From the NCBI GenBank assembly GCA_019914945.1, contig CM034101.1, positions 10,055,188 to 10,119,187 on the forward strand: a stretch of DNA of 64,000 nt, in the 5' to 3' direction. The DNA comes from Typha latifolia. Taxonomy: Eukaryota; Streptophyta; Magnoliopsida; Poales; Typhaceae. Numbering within the stretch: position 1 is the stretch's first letter; every line of letters starts with the position of its first letter. Shown here one piece after another: positions 46,216 through 56,880 of the stretch. A program made the translations under genes and the position numbers. The notes beneath the pieces were generated by a model that did no database searches, was not told where the DNA came from, and saw only the letters and a list, made by a program, of their open reading frames with translations.

Positions 46216-46905
46216 ATCCACCACGCTTCCGCAACCTTGTCCTCAAGGTTTGAAATCAGGGAAGCGATCTTAGAACTTTGACTCAAGCTCCTCCATGATT
46301 TGATCCTCTGCATTGGTTCTCCACAGATCTGAAAATATAGGAAGGTTTGGTGCTGAAAAGGAGGCGAGTTCACTTGTATCCAGTTGGCATGAAAGGGCAT
46401 CGGCTGCTCGGTTCTCGATCCCCTTTTTGTAGACTAGTTCGTAGTCATACCTAAGAAGTTTCGTGACCCACCGTTGCTATAGTGGGGGTGTGCACACGTT
46501 GCTCCATGAAGTAGGGTGAGCTACGCTGGTCCGTGAGGATAGTAAACCGTTGGCCAATCAAGTAGGGTCGCCATTTAGTGACGGCGTGTAGAATTGCTAG
46601 CATTTCATGCTTGTAGGTGGATAACTATCACGAGCGGTTTGACATGCCTTGCTCATATATGCCACGGGCTTGCCCTCTTGCATTAAAATAGCTCCAATGC
46701 CCTCACCCGAAGCATCGTATTCCACCACGAAGGGCTTGCTAAAATCCGGTAGAGCCAAAACCGGTGCAGTAGACATGGCTGTCTTCAATGCTTCGAAGGC
46801 CTTCGTCGCCTTGCTCGTCCACTGAAACCCTCCTTTCCTGAGTAAGGAGGTCAACGGGGCAGCAATCTTTCCATAGTACCCCGTCAACCCAAGGAATCCC
46901 CTCAA
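46216..46905 (-). pseudogene. Gypsy A RNase H fused to chromodomain end
   Basis: RNase [46 protein letters not shown] in two pieces ([27 protein letters not shown]), then the WVTKLLRYDYEL-VYKKGIENRAADALS tail. This runs directly into FSAPNLPIFSDLWRTNAED and EELESKF, where the chromodomain ends, stopping near 46250. Integrase is absent, with the same junction as at 34530-34600. Confidence 0.87.
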
Positions 46906-47670
46906 TTCCCTTCTGATTAGTGGGAATCGGCTAGTCCACCATATTCTTGATTTTGCTTGGATCGACTTCCACTCCTCTCATTGAGATTATATGACCCAAC
47001 TACTCCACTCGTGGCTCACCCCAAAGGCACTTGATCATCTTGACTTTTAACTTGTTTTGTCGCAAGATATTAAACACCTCACGCACATGTCGCAAGTGCT
47101 CGCTCTAATTCTTGCTATACACTAGAATGTCGTCAAAGAAAACGAGCATGTACAGACGCAAGAGCGGGTGGAAAAGGTCATTCATCAGCCCTTGGAAGGT
47201 GGCCGGTGCATTGGTTAGCCCAAACGGCATGATTCGAAAGTCATAGTGGCCATCGTGAGTACAAAATGCCGTTTTGTGCACATCTTCCAGGTCAACGCGG
47301 ATTTGATGGTACCCCGCTCTTAAGTCAAGTTTGCTGAAGTAAGCTGACCCTATAAGTTCATCCAACAACTCCTCGATCACTAGTATTGGATACTAGTCTT
47401 TGACAGTGATCGTATTCAAGGCTCGGTAGTCGACGCAAAATTCTCAACTCCCGTCTTTCTTCCGAACCAGCAGCACTGGCGATGAGTAGGCACTTCTGCT
47501 CGGTTGAATAATTCCTTGCTCTAGCATCTCCACCGCTAATTTGTTGATCTCTTCCTTCTGGACATGCGGGTATCGATAGGGCTGAACATTTGCTGGTTCA
47601 GCCCCTGGAATGATCTAGATGCGATGATCGTGCCGACGGGTCGATAGCAGTCCTCGGGGTTCCTCGAAGA
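46906..47670 (-). pseudogene. Gypsy A reverse transcriptase
   Basis: The open part (47105-47380) has [28 protein letters not shown] (pieces: [26 protein letters not shown]), [19 protein letters not shown] and the catalytic [12 protein letters not shown]. Upstream segments ([19 protein letters not shown], 47440-47520) are stop-interrupted. Confidence 0.9.
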
Positions 47671-47675
47671 GATCC

Positions 47676-48480
47676 TTAAATTCCTGCAGTAGCTCTTGCA
47701 TGTCCGGCTATTTCCCTTGATGGTGGATGTTCTGGTTCAACAACAGTTATTTGCAATAGTAGAGTTCGGTCCCCTACATATGGAAGTCCCAAAAGTGGTT
47801 GCAACGTCAGCCCTTGGCACGTTTGGTTTCCATCCAGCAGCACTCTTCGACCATTCCTCCGAAATGTAAATGTGAGGTTTGAAAAATCAAATATTACGGG
47901 CCCTAAGCTATGAAGCCATTGGGTCCCCAAGATAATGTCGGCACCTCACAAGGCCAACGGATAAAGATCCAATGTGAAAGTTTGGCCTTGCACCTTCAAT
48001 TCCACACCTCCACAAATAAAATCTGCCCACAATGTGGTGCCATCTCCAATCATCACATCGAACCCTTCCGTGGGTTCCGACTCGAGCTCAATCTTCCCAA
48101 GGAGCCTTTTGTTAATGAAGTTGTGGGTGGACCTGGTGTCAATCAAGATTCTCACTATGGTTTTCTTGACTACACCGTTCACCCACAAAGTCTATGGTGC
48201 TGCTGTCCTTAAATAGGCGTGGTGAGAGATTTCGGCTATCATGTCCTCCACGGGTTGTTCCTCAGCTACTCCTCCTTACTGTCCAGCCACTCCTTCATCT
48301 TTAGCTGCCATCTCATCCTCAGCCTCCTCCAATCCATCGATTAGCATCACCGATCCCATCGGTTTAGCGCAGCAATGCCCGGGTACAAACTTCTCATCAT
48401 AACAAAAGCATATGCCTTTGACTCTTCGTTCCTCCACTTGAGCTGGTGTGAGTGCTCATATCGGACCTCTAGGCGTGTAC
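47676..48480 (-). pseudogene. Gypsy A protease and CCHC region
   Basis: Protease with ILIDTRSTHNF (the active-site DTG is now DTR), GFDVMIGDG and MGTQWLHSLGPVIFDFSN; acidic spacer 48216-48360; CCHC-type CFCYDEKFVPGHCC (about 48370-48415) with one Cys changed. The close match to 33450-34100 of the plus A copy allows residue-by-residue comparison. Confidence 0.9.
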
Positions 48481-48701
48481 TTCACATCTTGGGATGGCTT
48501 TATGGGCGTTTGAGGAGGCACCATTGCAACAACGGTTCTTAGTACGCCGGTAACATTTCCTACTGCTATGGTTGGTTGAACCGGATTGTAGCTTCCTTGG
48601 CTCGTCCAGTTCTATTTCAGATGTAACTTCATGGCCCGATGTTTGTCTTCCATGAGCACTGCATCTTCGAAAGCTTCTTTTAAGGTTCTAGTCCTTAAAG
48701 C
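48481..48701 (-). pseudogene. Gypsy A gag, C-terminal part
   Basis: LRTRTLKEAFEDAVLMEDKHRAMK then a Gln/Pro spacer. Interrupted at GCTTT by the solo LTR 48702-49660; the gag resumes at 49661. Confidence 0.88.
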
Positions 48702-49660
48702 TGATAGGCTCTGATACCACTTTCATAAGCTCTGATAATTGATAGGCTCTGATACCAAATTGATAGGATCTTGTACCAAAAGATCGGCTACAGAACAATT
48801 CCATAAGATCTGAATTTATTATAGGAAGCAGTCCGCGCAACCGTGAGAAAATATTCGTCAGATATTCTCCATTAGTTAGAAAATTATAAAACCAAATGGG
48901 TTGGATCTGTAACTTTCTAATTCAACTTTCGTATTCACGCCTTTTTGCAGATTCGAATTGTAGTAGAGATGAAAATACGGAATAACGTAAGTGATGGTGG
49001 TGGTGACGGGAGGAGTGGATGGTAGGGTTATGGATGGGTATGGAGATGAGGGTGGATTGTGGAAGTGATTAAGGAAAGTAGATGAGGGGAACGAAGTGGT
49101 CGAGATCCCAAAGAAGAGGGGTAGCTTGATAGTCGAGGGAGATTAAAAGTTAGGAGAAACCTTGCCAACGGTAGAGTTAGATGGATTGTGAAGAGGGAGC
49201 AGGGAGAAGTCTAGAGAGAAGATAGGAGGCAAGAAATCAAGAATCCAATTCCATAGTGAAGTTGGCTGCCATCCACATATTTATAGAGGCTAGCCAACAA
49301 GTCCTAAAATAATATGAAACCCTAACAAACCAAGTAAACCAGTATTCCTTATCTTCTCCGATTACCTCTCGGATTAAGCTTGCATTTTGTCGTAGTTAGA
49401 TTCCGAATCTGGAGAAGTAATGAATATAAAAGTTGTAGATCTAGAGGTTGGCGACCTTATCCAACTAGTTTCATATTATTTGGATATGTGTGAATATTCT
49501 ATTTATATTTTTCTAAAATTGCGCAGAGCTGAATTAGCTAATTAGATAAAATCCTAACCTATTAAGACTCTAACTAAACCAAATAACCAAATAACTAAAT
49601 AAGATAATTGGACTCAATCTATTGAGCCTAATCTCCATTGATGTGATCCGATTTGTATCA
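48702..49660 (-). mobile_element. Chimeric solo LTR (U3 of family I, U5 of family B)
   Basis: TSD AAAGC (48697-48701) versus AAAAC (49661-49665), one mismatch. From 48702 to about 49325 it follows LTR B (TATA box at 49279-49287, minus). From 49325 to 49660 it follows LTR I (57545-57900), with no TTCGAA array. The U5 end contains TGATAGG starts at 48702, 48740 and 48761 with two clear TGGTATCAGAGCC copies on the minus strand. Confidence 0.87.
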
Positions 49661-50600
49661 AAAACCCTCACGTTGGCTTGTATGTCTCCCCGTAGCCTAG
49701 AGATGAAAGTGTTGCGAAGTTGTTGATCCGTCCATGGGGGTTGACATCAGCTACTTATCCTTCAAATTCATCTCGGTATGCCCTAGCCGTTGTCCTTTGC
49801 ACCGTCTTTGAGAGAAGAGCATCGAAGTCTTCATACCCTGATGCCCCAAATCGCTGCATGATATCGGCGCAAAAGTCTGCCCAAGTTTTAATAGCCTCAT
49901 GGGTATTGGCTGCTCAAAACTAATAAAGCGCCGCATCTTCAAGGTGGAAGCTTGCAAGTGTCACTTTGTCGGATCGCCACTTTTGAACTTGGGAAATTTG
50001 AGACGCACGATTTGCCCACGGATACCGTTGTTTCGATCTGGATCATAAATAAGTCCTTGTCTAATCGGAGGAGGATGCACCATGAATGGTTGATGATCCC
50101 TCCTTCGATTTTGATTAACTCGATGCGGTTCTGGTTCATATTGCCCTGCCCACCGATCTAGATCTTCAAGGCGTTCTCTATAGTGGTTCGCTTGTTGGAT
50201 GTGCTCACCTACAATTGGGCCAGGTGGAACCATCCTTGCTTGTCTCTTCCCATAGGGTGGTGGCAGTAAAGGATCTTGTGGTTGCAAGTTTTGAATCGAT
50301 GGCGACGGGTTCATGGGCGTGGACTCGCATCGTGGGGTCAATGGTGCCGTTTGCCATAGCTTCCCTTGTCGCCCGTAATTCCCGCATCATCTCCATGTTG
50401 GTTGTTGATGGCTATTTGTTCCGTAAAAGATCCAAACATGGCTTGAAAGCTAGGCTCTTCTGTATTTTGATTTGGTCGAGCGGTTCTGTGGGTAGAAGTC
50501 CCCGTAACCGTTTCCCCCTCCTCTATTGGGAGAATCTCTTCTTCCTCCTCTCATCGTGCAGCCATGGCTCTGATTGTCATCATAGGAAGCACGTGTCTGG
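49661..50600 (-). pseudogene. Gypsy A gag, N-terminal part
   Basis: Minus strand from about 50585: MAARRDEEEEILPIEE, proline-rich DPLLPPPYGKRQARMVPPG, RRRDHQPFMVHPPPIRQG, VRLKFPKFKSGDPTK and then LRGDIQANVRVF at the insertion point. Nearly parallel to 32196-33180 of the plus A copy but with more stops and frameshifts. Confidence 0.9.
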
Positions 50601-50624
50601 GAAATGGTGGCTCTAATACCAACT

Positions 50625-51940
50625 TGATAAGATCTCTGCTATGATACCAGCTTGATACGATCTCCCCTTTTGGCGAAGGCTTGATCTATTTCGATTTTCA
50701 GATCTGAACAGGATTTGATACGGAATTTTAAAAATAGATCTCAAAAGATTCAGTCGTCGGATCAATGTGAAATTTTGATATGTTGTAGCCCGGAAAAGAG
50801 ATTTCTAATAAATCAAGTTTTAGGTGAATCAGACAGTGGAATCTCGAGATATCTTTTGATGAGTGGACGAATATCAAGGAGTCCGTCTTAGGATCTGTGG
50901 ATGGAGGCACGAGATCCTTGGTGTTGGTGAAGATTGGTGGACTGGCATTAATGGGGTGGCACCGGTGAGTATGTGGAGGTGGACGGGTTATGGGTGATGG
51001 AATGGTTAGGGCAAAGTGATAGATAGATTGGAAGAAGGGGGAGGAGTGGGCCACCCCTAAAGGACTAGGATGGGTGGCCGGTCGAGGGGGGATAGAAGCG
51101 GCGTCGCTAGGGGATGAGAGAACGAGAGAGAAGAAGACGAAGAAGACAAGGGCAAAACTCAATTCATTCAATTATGATTCCATGATTGACATCCACACTT
51201 TTAGATGCTAACCAAACAACTCAAAAATGGCAATTATGTTGGGATCTTGAGATATTGTTCGATTAGTGGATGAACGTCGGGAAGTCTATCTTAGGATCCG
51301 TGGATGGAGGCACGAAATCCTTGATGATGATGGAGGTTGGTGGACCGACGTTAATGGGGTGGCATCGGTGAATAAATGGTGGTGGAAGGGTTAGGGTAAA
51401 GTGACAGATAGATTGGAAGAAGGGGGAGGATTGGGCCGCCCCTAAGGGACTAGGATGAGTGGCCGGTTGAGTGGGTTAGAAGCGACGTCACCGGGGGACG
51501 AGAGAACGAGAGAGAAGAAGATGAATGAGACAAGGGTAAAACTCAATTCATTCAATAATGATTCCATGGTTGCCATCCACACAATTAGAGGCTTACCAAA
51601 TAATTCAAAAATAGCAATTATTAACCCTAAAGTAATAGATTTTTACTAATCGCATTTGAACGCACCCGACACACATTTTGTGTTCTCTGTATATGCGAAC
51701 GCGATGCAGGCGTTAATAGGCACGTTCGAACGCGGCATTTGAACGCACATTTCACACTCTCTAAATGTGCGAACCTAATGCAGGCGTTCACAAGTGCGTT
51801 CGAACGCACTCCACTCGCATTCGAACGTAACATACAGAAAACTTATTTTTTTTAAGAATTAAACACTAAAACAAGAATCAAAGAAACCCCTTGAGTCTAT
51901 CCATGCTCGAGACGACATCGGTGAAGTCTGAATCGTATTA
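50625..51940 (-). repeat. 5' LTR of A (minus) with ~400-bp internal duplication
   Basis: Starts (decayed TGATACGATTCAGAC, here TAATACG) at 51940; ends CTTATCA at 50625 with a 28-bp reiterated unit (start points 50625 and 50653) carrying TGGTATCATAGC. The leader part is duplicated: GGATC(T/C)GTGGATGGAGGCACGA starts at 50891 and again at 51294, 403 bp apart. The array (51655-51835) has an exact GCGTTCGAACGC at 51796. Confidence 0.9.
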
Positions 51941-52320
51941 GCGGGGGAAGATATCCAAGCTGAAATATCGACGAATGCATATTCGGGTACTTCTGCACCG
52001 AGGACATTGCGGGTTGACGGACTCATTAGAAAGTATTGTGTGCACATCCTCATCGATTCGGGGAGTACACACAACTTTCTAGATAAGAGGTTAGTGAGGA
52101 GATTGGGCTTAGACGCCGAACCGACTTTGGGGTTTGACGTTGCTATAGGAGATGGCACGAAGCTTTGGGTGGAGAGCTTGTGTTGCCAGGTCAGTATACG
52201 GGTGCAAGGACACGACATCAATGTGGACTTGTATCCGTTGGTGCTGCGAGGGGCGGACATTGTCCTAGGCACTTAGTGGTTACAAAGCTTGAGACCCATC
52301 ACTTTTGATTTTTGGAGCAT
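51941..52320 (+). pseudogene. Gypsy B2 protease
   Basis: It resumes the frame cut at 46109: EDIQAEIS-type spacer, LRVDGLIRKYCVHILIDSGSTHNF (pieces: LRVDGLIRK, HILIDSGSTHNF), GFDVAIGDGTKLW and GADIVLGT followed by a stop where Q is expected. Confidence 0.9.
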
Positions 52321-53560
52321 GTAGATGAAATTTAAGCAAAGAATCAAAGATGTGCGGCCGATGGTGGGGTTGCCTTGTGCGAGTGATTTGGCCTATTTTC
52401 TTCAGTTAGGACTAGTAAGAGATGAGTCTCAAATTAATCAAGATACTACCATTGAATTGTCTAATTTATTAGAGAAATTTATTGGACTGTTTGAGGAACC
52501 AAAGGAGTTGCCACCAAGGCGAACAACGGACCATCGCATAGAGATTGTGCTTGGGGCTGCACCGGCAAATGTGAGACCATATTGGTATCCACATGTATAA
52601 AAGGAAGTCATCTCCAAGATGGTAGCCAAGATGTTGGAACAAGGCCTCATACAACCAAGTCATAGCTCTTACTCATCGCCCGTGCTATTGGTGCGAAAGA
52701 AAGACAGGACATGGCATTTTTGTGTCGACTATCGAGCACTAAACGCTATAACCATCAAGGATCGGTATCCCATTCCGTTCATAGAGGAGCTGTTGGACGA
52801 GCTTCCAGGAGCGACTATATTTAGCAAGCTTGGCTTGAGGACTGGGTATCATCAAATTAGAGGTCACCCGGCGGATGTGCACATAACTGCATTTCAGACT
52901 CCGGACGAGCACTACGAGTTTCGGGTGATGCCGTTTGGTCTTACCAATGCTCAAACTACTTTTCAAGCCCTCATGAATGATACTTTTTGGCCTCTACTGC
53001 AAAGGTATCTTTTGGTATTCTTTGACAACATTTTGGTGTATAGCAAGACTGAATTGGAGAATTGACGGCATTTGGAGGATGTGATGAACTTGATGAAGCA
53101 AAACTAGCTGAAGATTAAGAAGTCCAAGTGCCTATGGGGAGTACCACAAGTGGAGTATTTAGGTCACATCATCTTAGTAGAAGGTGTAGCGGCGGATCCT
53201 CAAAAGGTAGGATGCATGACCGCTTGGCCGATCCCTAGTACCATCATAGGATTGCGAGGAGTTTTGCGACTGATTGGGTATTATTGCTGCTTCATCGCTG
53301 GCTATGGCAAGATCGCTGCTCCTCTCACTTCTTTGTTGAAGAAAGACTCTTTTAGGTGGACGGATGAAGCCACGACAACCTTTGAGAAACTGAAAAGAAC
53401 AATGACAATGATGCTCGTTCTAGCTCTACTGGAGTTCACCAAAGAGTTCATTGTGTAATGTGATGCGTTGGGAGTTGGCATAGAAAATGTACTAATGCAA
53501 GGAGGACGTCCCATAGCCTTTCTTAGCAAGGCTTTACAATAAAATCCTAGCAATTATCGA

Positions 53561-53609
<49 letters not shown>

Positions 53610-53830
53610 TTGGCAATTATGCATGCGATGACAAAATGGAGGTTTTATTTGATCGCTAGGCGATTTATTATCCGAATCGATCAAATGAGCCTTCCATACT
53701 TTATGAGATAGCGTATTCACACTATGGCATAGCAGAGATGGGTCAAAAAATTGCTAGGGGGCTATGATTATAAAATCCAATACAAGAAGGGAATGAAAAA
53801 TAGAGCGGCAGATGCACTATCGCGCCAACC
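52321..53830 (+). pseudogene. Gypsy B2 reverse transcriptase and RNase H
   Basis: [27 protein letters not shown] (pieces: [23 protein letters not shown]), [30 protein letters not shown] and [13 protein letters not shown], in which the catalytic FDD has become FDN. RNase H: FRWTDEATTTFEKLK, CDALGVGIENVLMQGGRP, then a (GA)n expansion, WRFYLIARRFIIRID and KNRAADALSRQPD. Several stops. Confidence 0.92.
53564..53607 (+). repeat. (GA)n microsatellite inside RNase H
   Basis: About 21 GA dinucleotides inserted between YRPM and LAIMHAMTKWRFYL of the RNase H. Read in the local frame it gives an alternating Arg-Glu tract. Confidence 0.92.
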
Positions 53831-54236
53831 CGATATCGCTGAGCTCACAACATATTATTCTCCTACTTTTTCCTTCCTTGACGAGCTGAGGTATGCATGT
53901 ACGTCTGACCCAAATATTTTGAGATTGTTGCAGGAGGTATTAGATGATCCGGAGCACCATCCAGAGTTGGAGAACCGAGGCAGTTTGCTGCTGGACCGCA
54001 GGTGCATTCGGGTGCCCACAAATGATGGATTGCTGCAGAAATTATTGAAACAGTTCCACCAAAATCTAGAGGCTGGTCATGAGGGTGTCTTGAGGAGTCA
54101 TACGAGAATATCTTAGAGTTGCACGTGGCTAGGATTGAGGCGAGATGTGAGGAGTTTTGTCTGGTGCTACGAAATTTGTCAAAGGGCTAAGGCAATCACA
54201 TTAAGACCGGCCAGATTACTTCAGCTTCTACCAATA
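53831..54236 (+). pseudogene. Gypsy B2 integrase zinc-binding part
   Basis: LDELRYACTSDPNILRLLQEV, LDRRCIRVPTNDGLLQKLL, FHQNLEAGHEGVLRSHTRIS, a stop, then CTWLGLRRDVRSFVWCYEICQR (HH-CC motif). Interrupted by the solo LTR at CAATA. Confidence 0.9.
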
Positions 54237-55163
54237 TGATACGATCTTCTCTTTGGGGCTAAGGCTCTGATACCAAATTGATACGATCTGGCACGGAACT
54301 TTGAAATTAGATCCCAAAATATTCTGTCGTCGGATCGACATGAGATTTTGGTATGTTGTAGCCTCGTAAAAGAGCTTTCCAACAAATCTAGTTACAGGCG
54401 AATCGGAGTTGGGGATCTCAAGATATTGTTCGTTTAGTGGACAAACGTCAGGATGCTCTGTTTTGGATTCGTGGATGGAGGCACGAGATCGTGGGTAATG
54501 GTGGATGGTGGTGGACCGGCGTAATGTGGTGGCACCGGTGAAAAGGGATGGTGGAACGGTTGTGGTTGATGGAAGGATTAGGGCAAGTGTTGGATAGATT
54601 GGACGAAGGGGGAGAAGAGGGCCACCCCTAAGGGACTAGGGTGATTAGCCGGACGAGGGAGGTTAGAAGCGGCGTCGCTGGGGATTGAGAGAACGGGAGC
54701 GAAGAAGACGAAGGAGGCAAGGCAAAATTCAATCTCAATAATCAATAATGATTTTGATTGCCCTACACATCCTTTTATAGGCTAACCAACAACTCACATT
54801 AACCCTAAAACACAATTTTCGCCGACCGCGTTCAAACTCGCCCGACCGCGTTCGAACGCATCGAATTATCTCTTCTGCATTTGCGAACGCAATGCAGGCG
54901 TTCGAACGCGTGATCGAACGCGCCTATCGGTATTTGCGAACGCGATGCAGACGTTCAAAGTGCGTTCGAACGCACAGTACATTCTCTTCTCCACGTTCAC
55001 AACCCCGTTCACAAACCGCGTTCGAACTCACTCCACCCGCGTTCGAATGCGACTTACAGAAAACTTATTTTAATGGAAATTAAACTCTAAAACATGAAAT
55101 AAAAAAACACTCCTAAAGTGAATCCATGCTCGAGACGACGTCGGTGAAGTCCGAATCGTATCA
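54237..55163 (-). mobile_element. Solo LTR A, TSD CAATA, with 42-bp PBS unit
   Basis: Perfect CAATA duplications (54232-54236, 55164-55168) bound a 927-bp LTR. TGATACGATTCGGAC starts at 55163 (minus); the end has two TGATACGATC copies, 54237 and 54279, 42 bp apart, with TTTGGTATCAGAGCC between them. Array 54828-55055 (exact GCGTTCGAACGC at 54848, 54898 and 54962); TATA box (TATAAAA, minus) at about 54773-54780. Confidence 0.95.
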
Positions 55164-55498
55164 CAATACTGGATTGTGTTTGAGAAGACATTTTTATGAA
55201 TTTCATTGAAGGTCTTCCACTAATACATATTTATTTTATTATTTTTGTGGTGGTTGACGACAAATTAAGCAATTATGCTCACTTTTCTGCATTGTCACAT
55301 CTATTTTTAGCCAAGTCAGTGGCTAAAATTTTTGTTAGAGATGTTGCTTAGTTATATGGCATGCTGCGCACGATTGTCTCAGATCGTGATCGTGTATTTA
55401 TGAGCGACTTTTGGATGGAGTTTTTTAGATTGCAGGGGACTTGATTGAACTTCAGTTCGACCTATCATCCATAGACAGACGGTAGAGAGGGTGATCAA
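55164..55498 (+). pseudogene. Gypsy B2 integrase catalytic core
   Basis: In shifting frames: VWEDIFMNFIEGLPL, KLSNYAHFSALSH, TIVSDRDRVFMSDFWMEFFRLQGT, then LNFSSTYHP-TDG. Catalytic region with the SDRD Asp retained; ends at a junction with gag near 55498. Confidence 0.85.
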
Positions 55499-56072
55499 CC
55501 TGAAGAAAGGTTTAGACTTGAACCAAGGATCTTTCGTGAACCTGACAATGCTATTCGGGGGAGAACCGCACACTTGGATTTTCCAAAATTCCAATGTAGT
55601 GATCCAATAGATTAGGTGTTTCAAGTTGAACAATATTTTGATTATCAAGGTACAACAGAAGATGCAAAAGTTCAGATGGCAAGCTTTCACCTCCAAGGAA
55701 TAGCATTGCATTGGTATAGATTGATTATTCGTGGTGGTGGATTTACAGGATGGGCTGATTTTTGTAGGAGGATTACACGCAGATTTGGGACGGTGGCATA
55801 TGAAGATTTTGCTACCACATTAAGCAATGTGGTTCAGAGGACAACCGTATTGGAGCACCAAGCTGAGTTTAAAAGAGTTAGTAGTCGTTGTGAGCCACCG
55901 TGGCCTAAACGGACATTGATGAGTACATTTATTTCAAGGCTGCGGGATGGGATACAAGCAGATGTTCGTGCTCTATGTCCTACTACTCTTGAGGAGGCCT
56001 TTGAGAAGACCATGAGGATGGAACAAAAGCATAGGGCTCTAAAGATGGCAGCGAAACCAGTTGGAAAAGAGG
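55499..56072 (+). pseudogene. Gypsy B-type gag fragment
   Basis: RLEPRIFREPDNAIRGRTAH, DFPKFQ, VEQYFDYQGTTEDAKVQMASFHLQG (pieces), WADFCRRITRRFG, VSSRCEPPWPKRTLMSTFIS, LEEAFEKTMRMEQKHRALK. It is better preserved than 44701-46109. It follows integrase, so it belongs to a second B copy or a rearranged one. It ends at a junction with minus-strand copia G. Confidence 0.88.
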
Positions 56073-56074
56073 TA

Positions 56075-56880
56075 TTTGATCTTTTACTATCATATCCTAG
56101 CCCTTCCTTTTCCTTTCCCTTCCTTTGTGATCCAAGGAGTTGATGTAAATTTTTGGACCCTATAGTAAATTTGTCAAGCACAATCTTATCATTATGTAAC
56201 TCATTATCAAGACATTTGACCTTTTCAAGTAAATTCTTTTTAAGAACAATTTGCTCATGCACATTAACCTCAAAAAAATTAATTTTATCTCGTAAAAATG
56301 AATTTTTAGAATTAAAGAGTTTGAGTTTAAGAGAGTGTTATCCAATTTTTCTTGAAGCTTTAAATTTTTTTCTTTGGGACACTCCATATCTTTCAACGTG
56401 TTCGCATGATGCTCCGTCATCTTGGCTTTTTCATCTTTCATCACTCTAAGTTGTCCTATAAGTTTCAGATTAATCTTTTTGCTCTTGTAGAATTCTTTGT
56501 ACAATTCATTATAAGCTCTTTGTATTTCTGATTCATCTTTAGAATTTGTCACATTTGGATCTAGTTCATCTGCACTCAAAGATTTATTAAAATGTTCAGC
56601 AGATAACAAAGAAGTAGTGAAAGCGATATAATTTTTTTTTCGAATTTAGTGTCTTTATCATCAAAATCATCAATATCATCCCTACTGGTCTGCAAAGTCT
56701 TGCCATTTTTCTTAAGGTGATTAGGGCATTCATGAGCGATATGCCCATAACCTTGGCATTCATAAAATTGAATTACCCCCCCTTGAATTTTTATATCTAT
56801 CTATCATAGGAGGTTTATCAATACCTTCTTTCAAAAATATCATCTCCTAAAGGATCTCTCTCTAAGCTAAGAGAGCCTAC
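56075..56880 (-). pseudogene. Copia G (SIRE-like) gag with zinc knuckle
   Basis: Minus strand: ECQGYGHIAHECPNHLKK (56715-56770), a knuckle that has lost its first Cys (FYEC instead of CHEC), followed by an acidic DDIDDFDDKD stretch and a long Lys/Glu/Leu-rich coiled-coil-like segment (NELYKEFYKSKKINLKL, KNLKLQEKLDN). This gag type is typical of SIRE-like copia elements. Pol is absent. Confidence 0.82.

Larger units (their letters stand above)
46110..51940 (-). mobile_element. Complete gypsy A element (minus) inserted in B2
   Basis: Bounded by GCGGA (46105-46109) and GCGGG (51941-51945). 5' LTR 50625-51940, gag 49661-50600 and 48216-48701 (split by a solo LTR), protease 47676-48215, RT 47105-47670, RNase H 46370-46905 fused to the chromodomain end (46216-46370), 3' LTR 46110-46215 (only 106 bp). 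No integrase. Confidence 0.92.
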
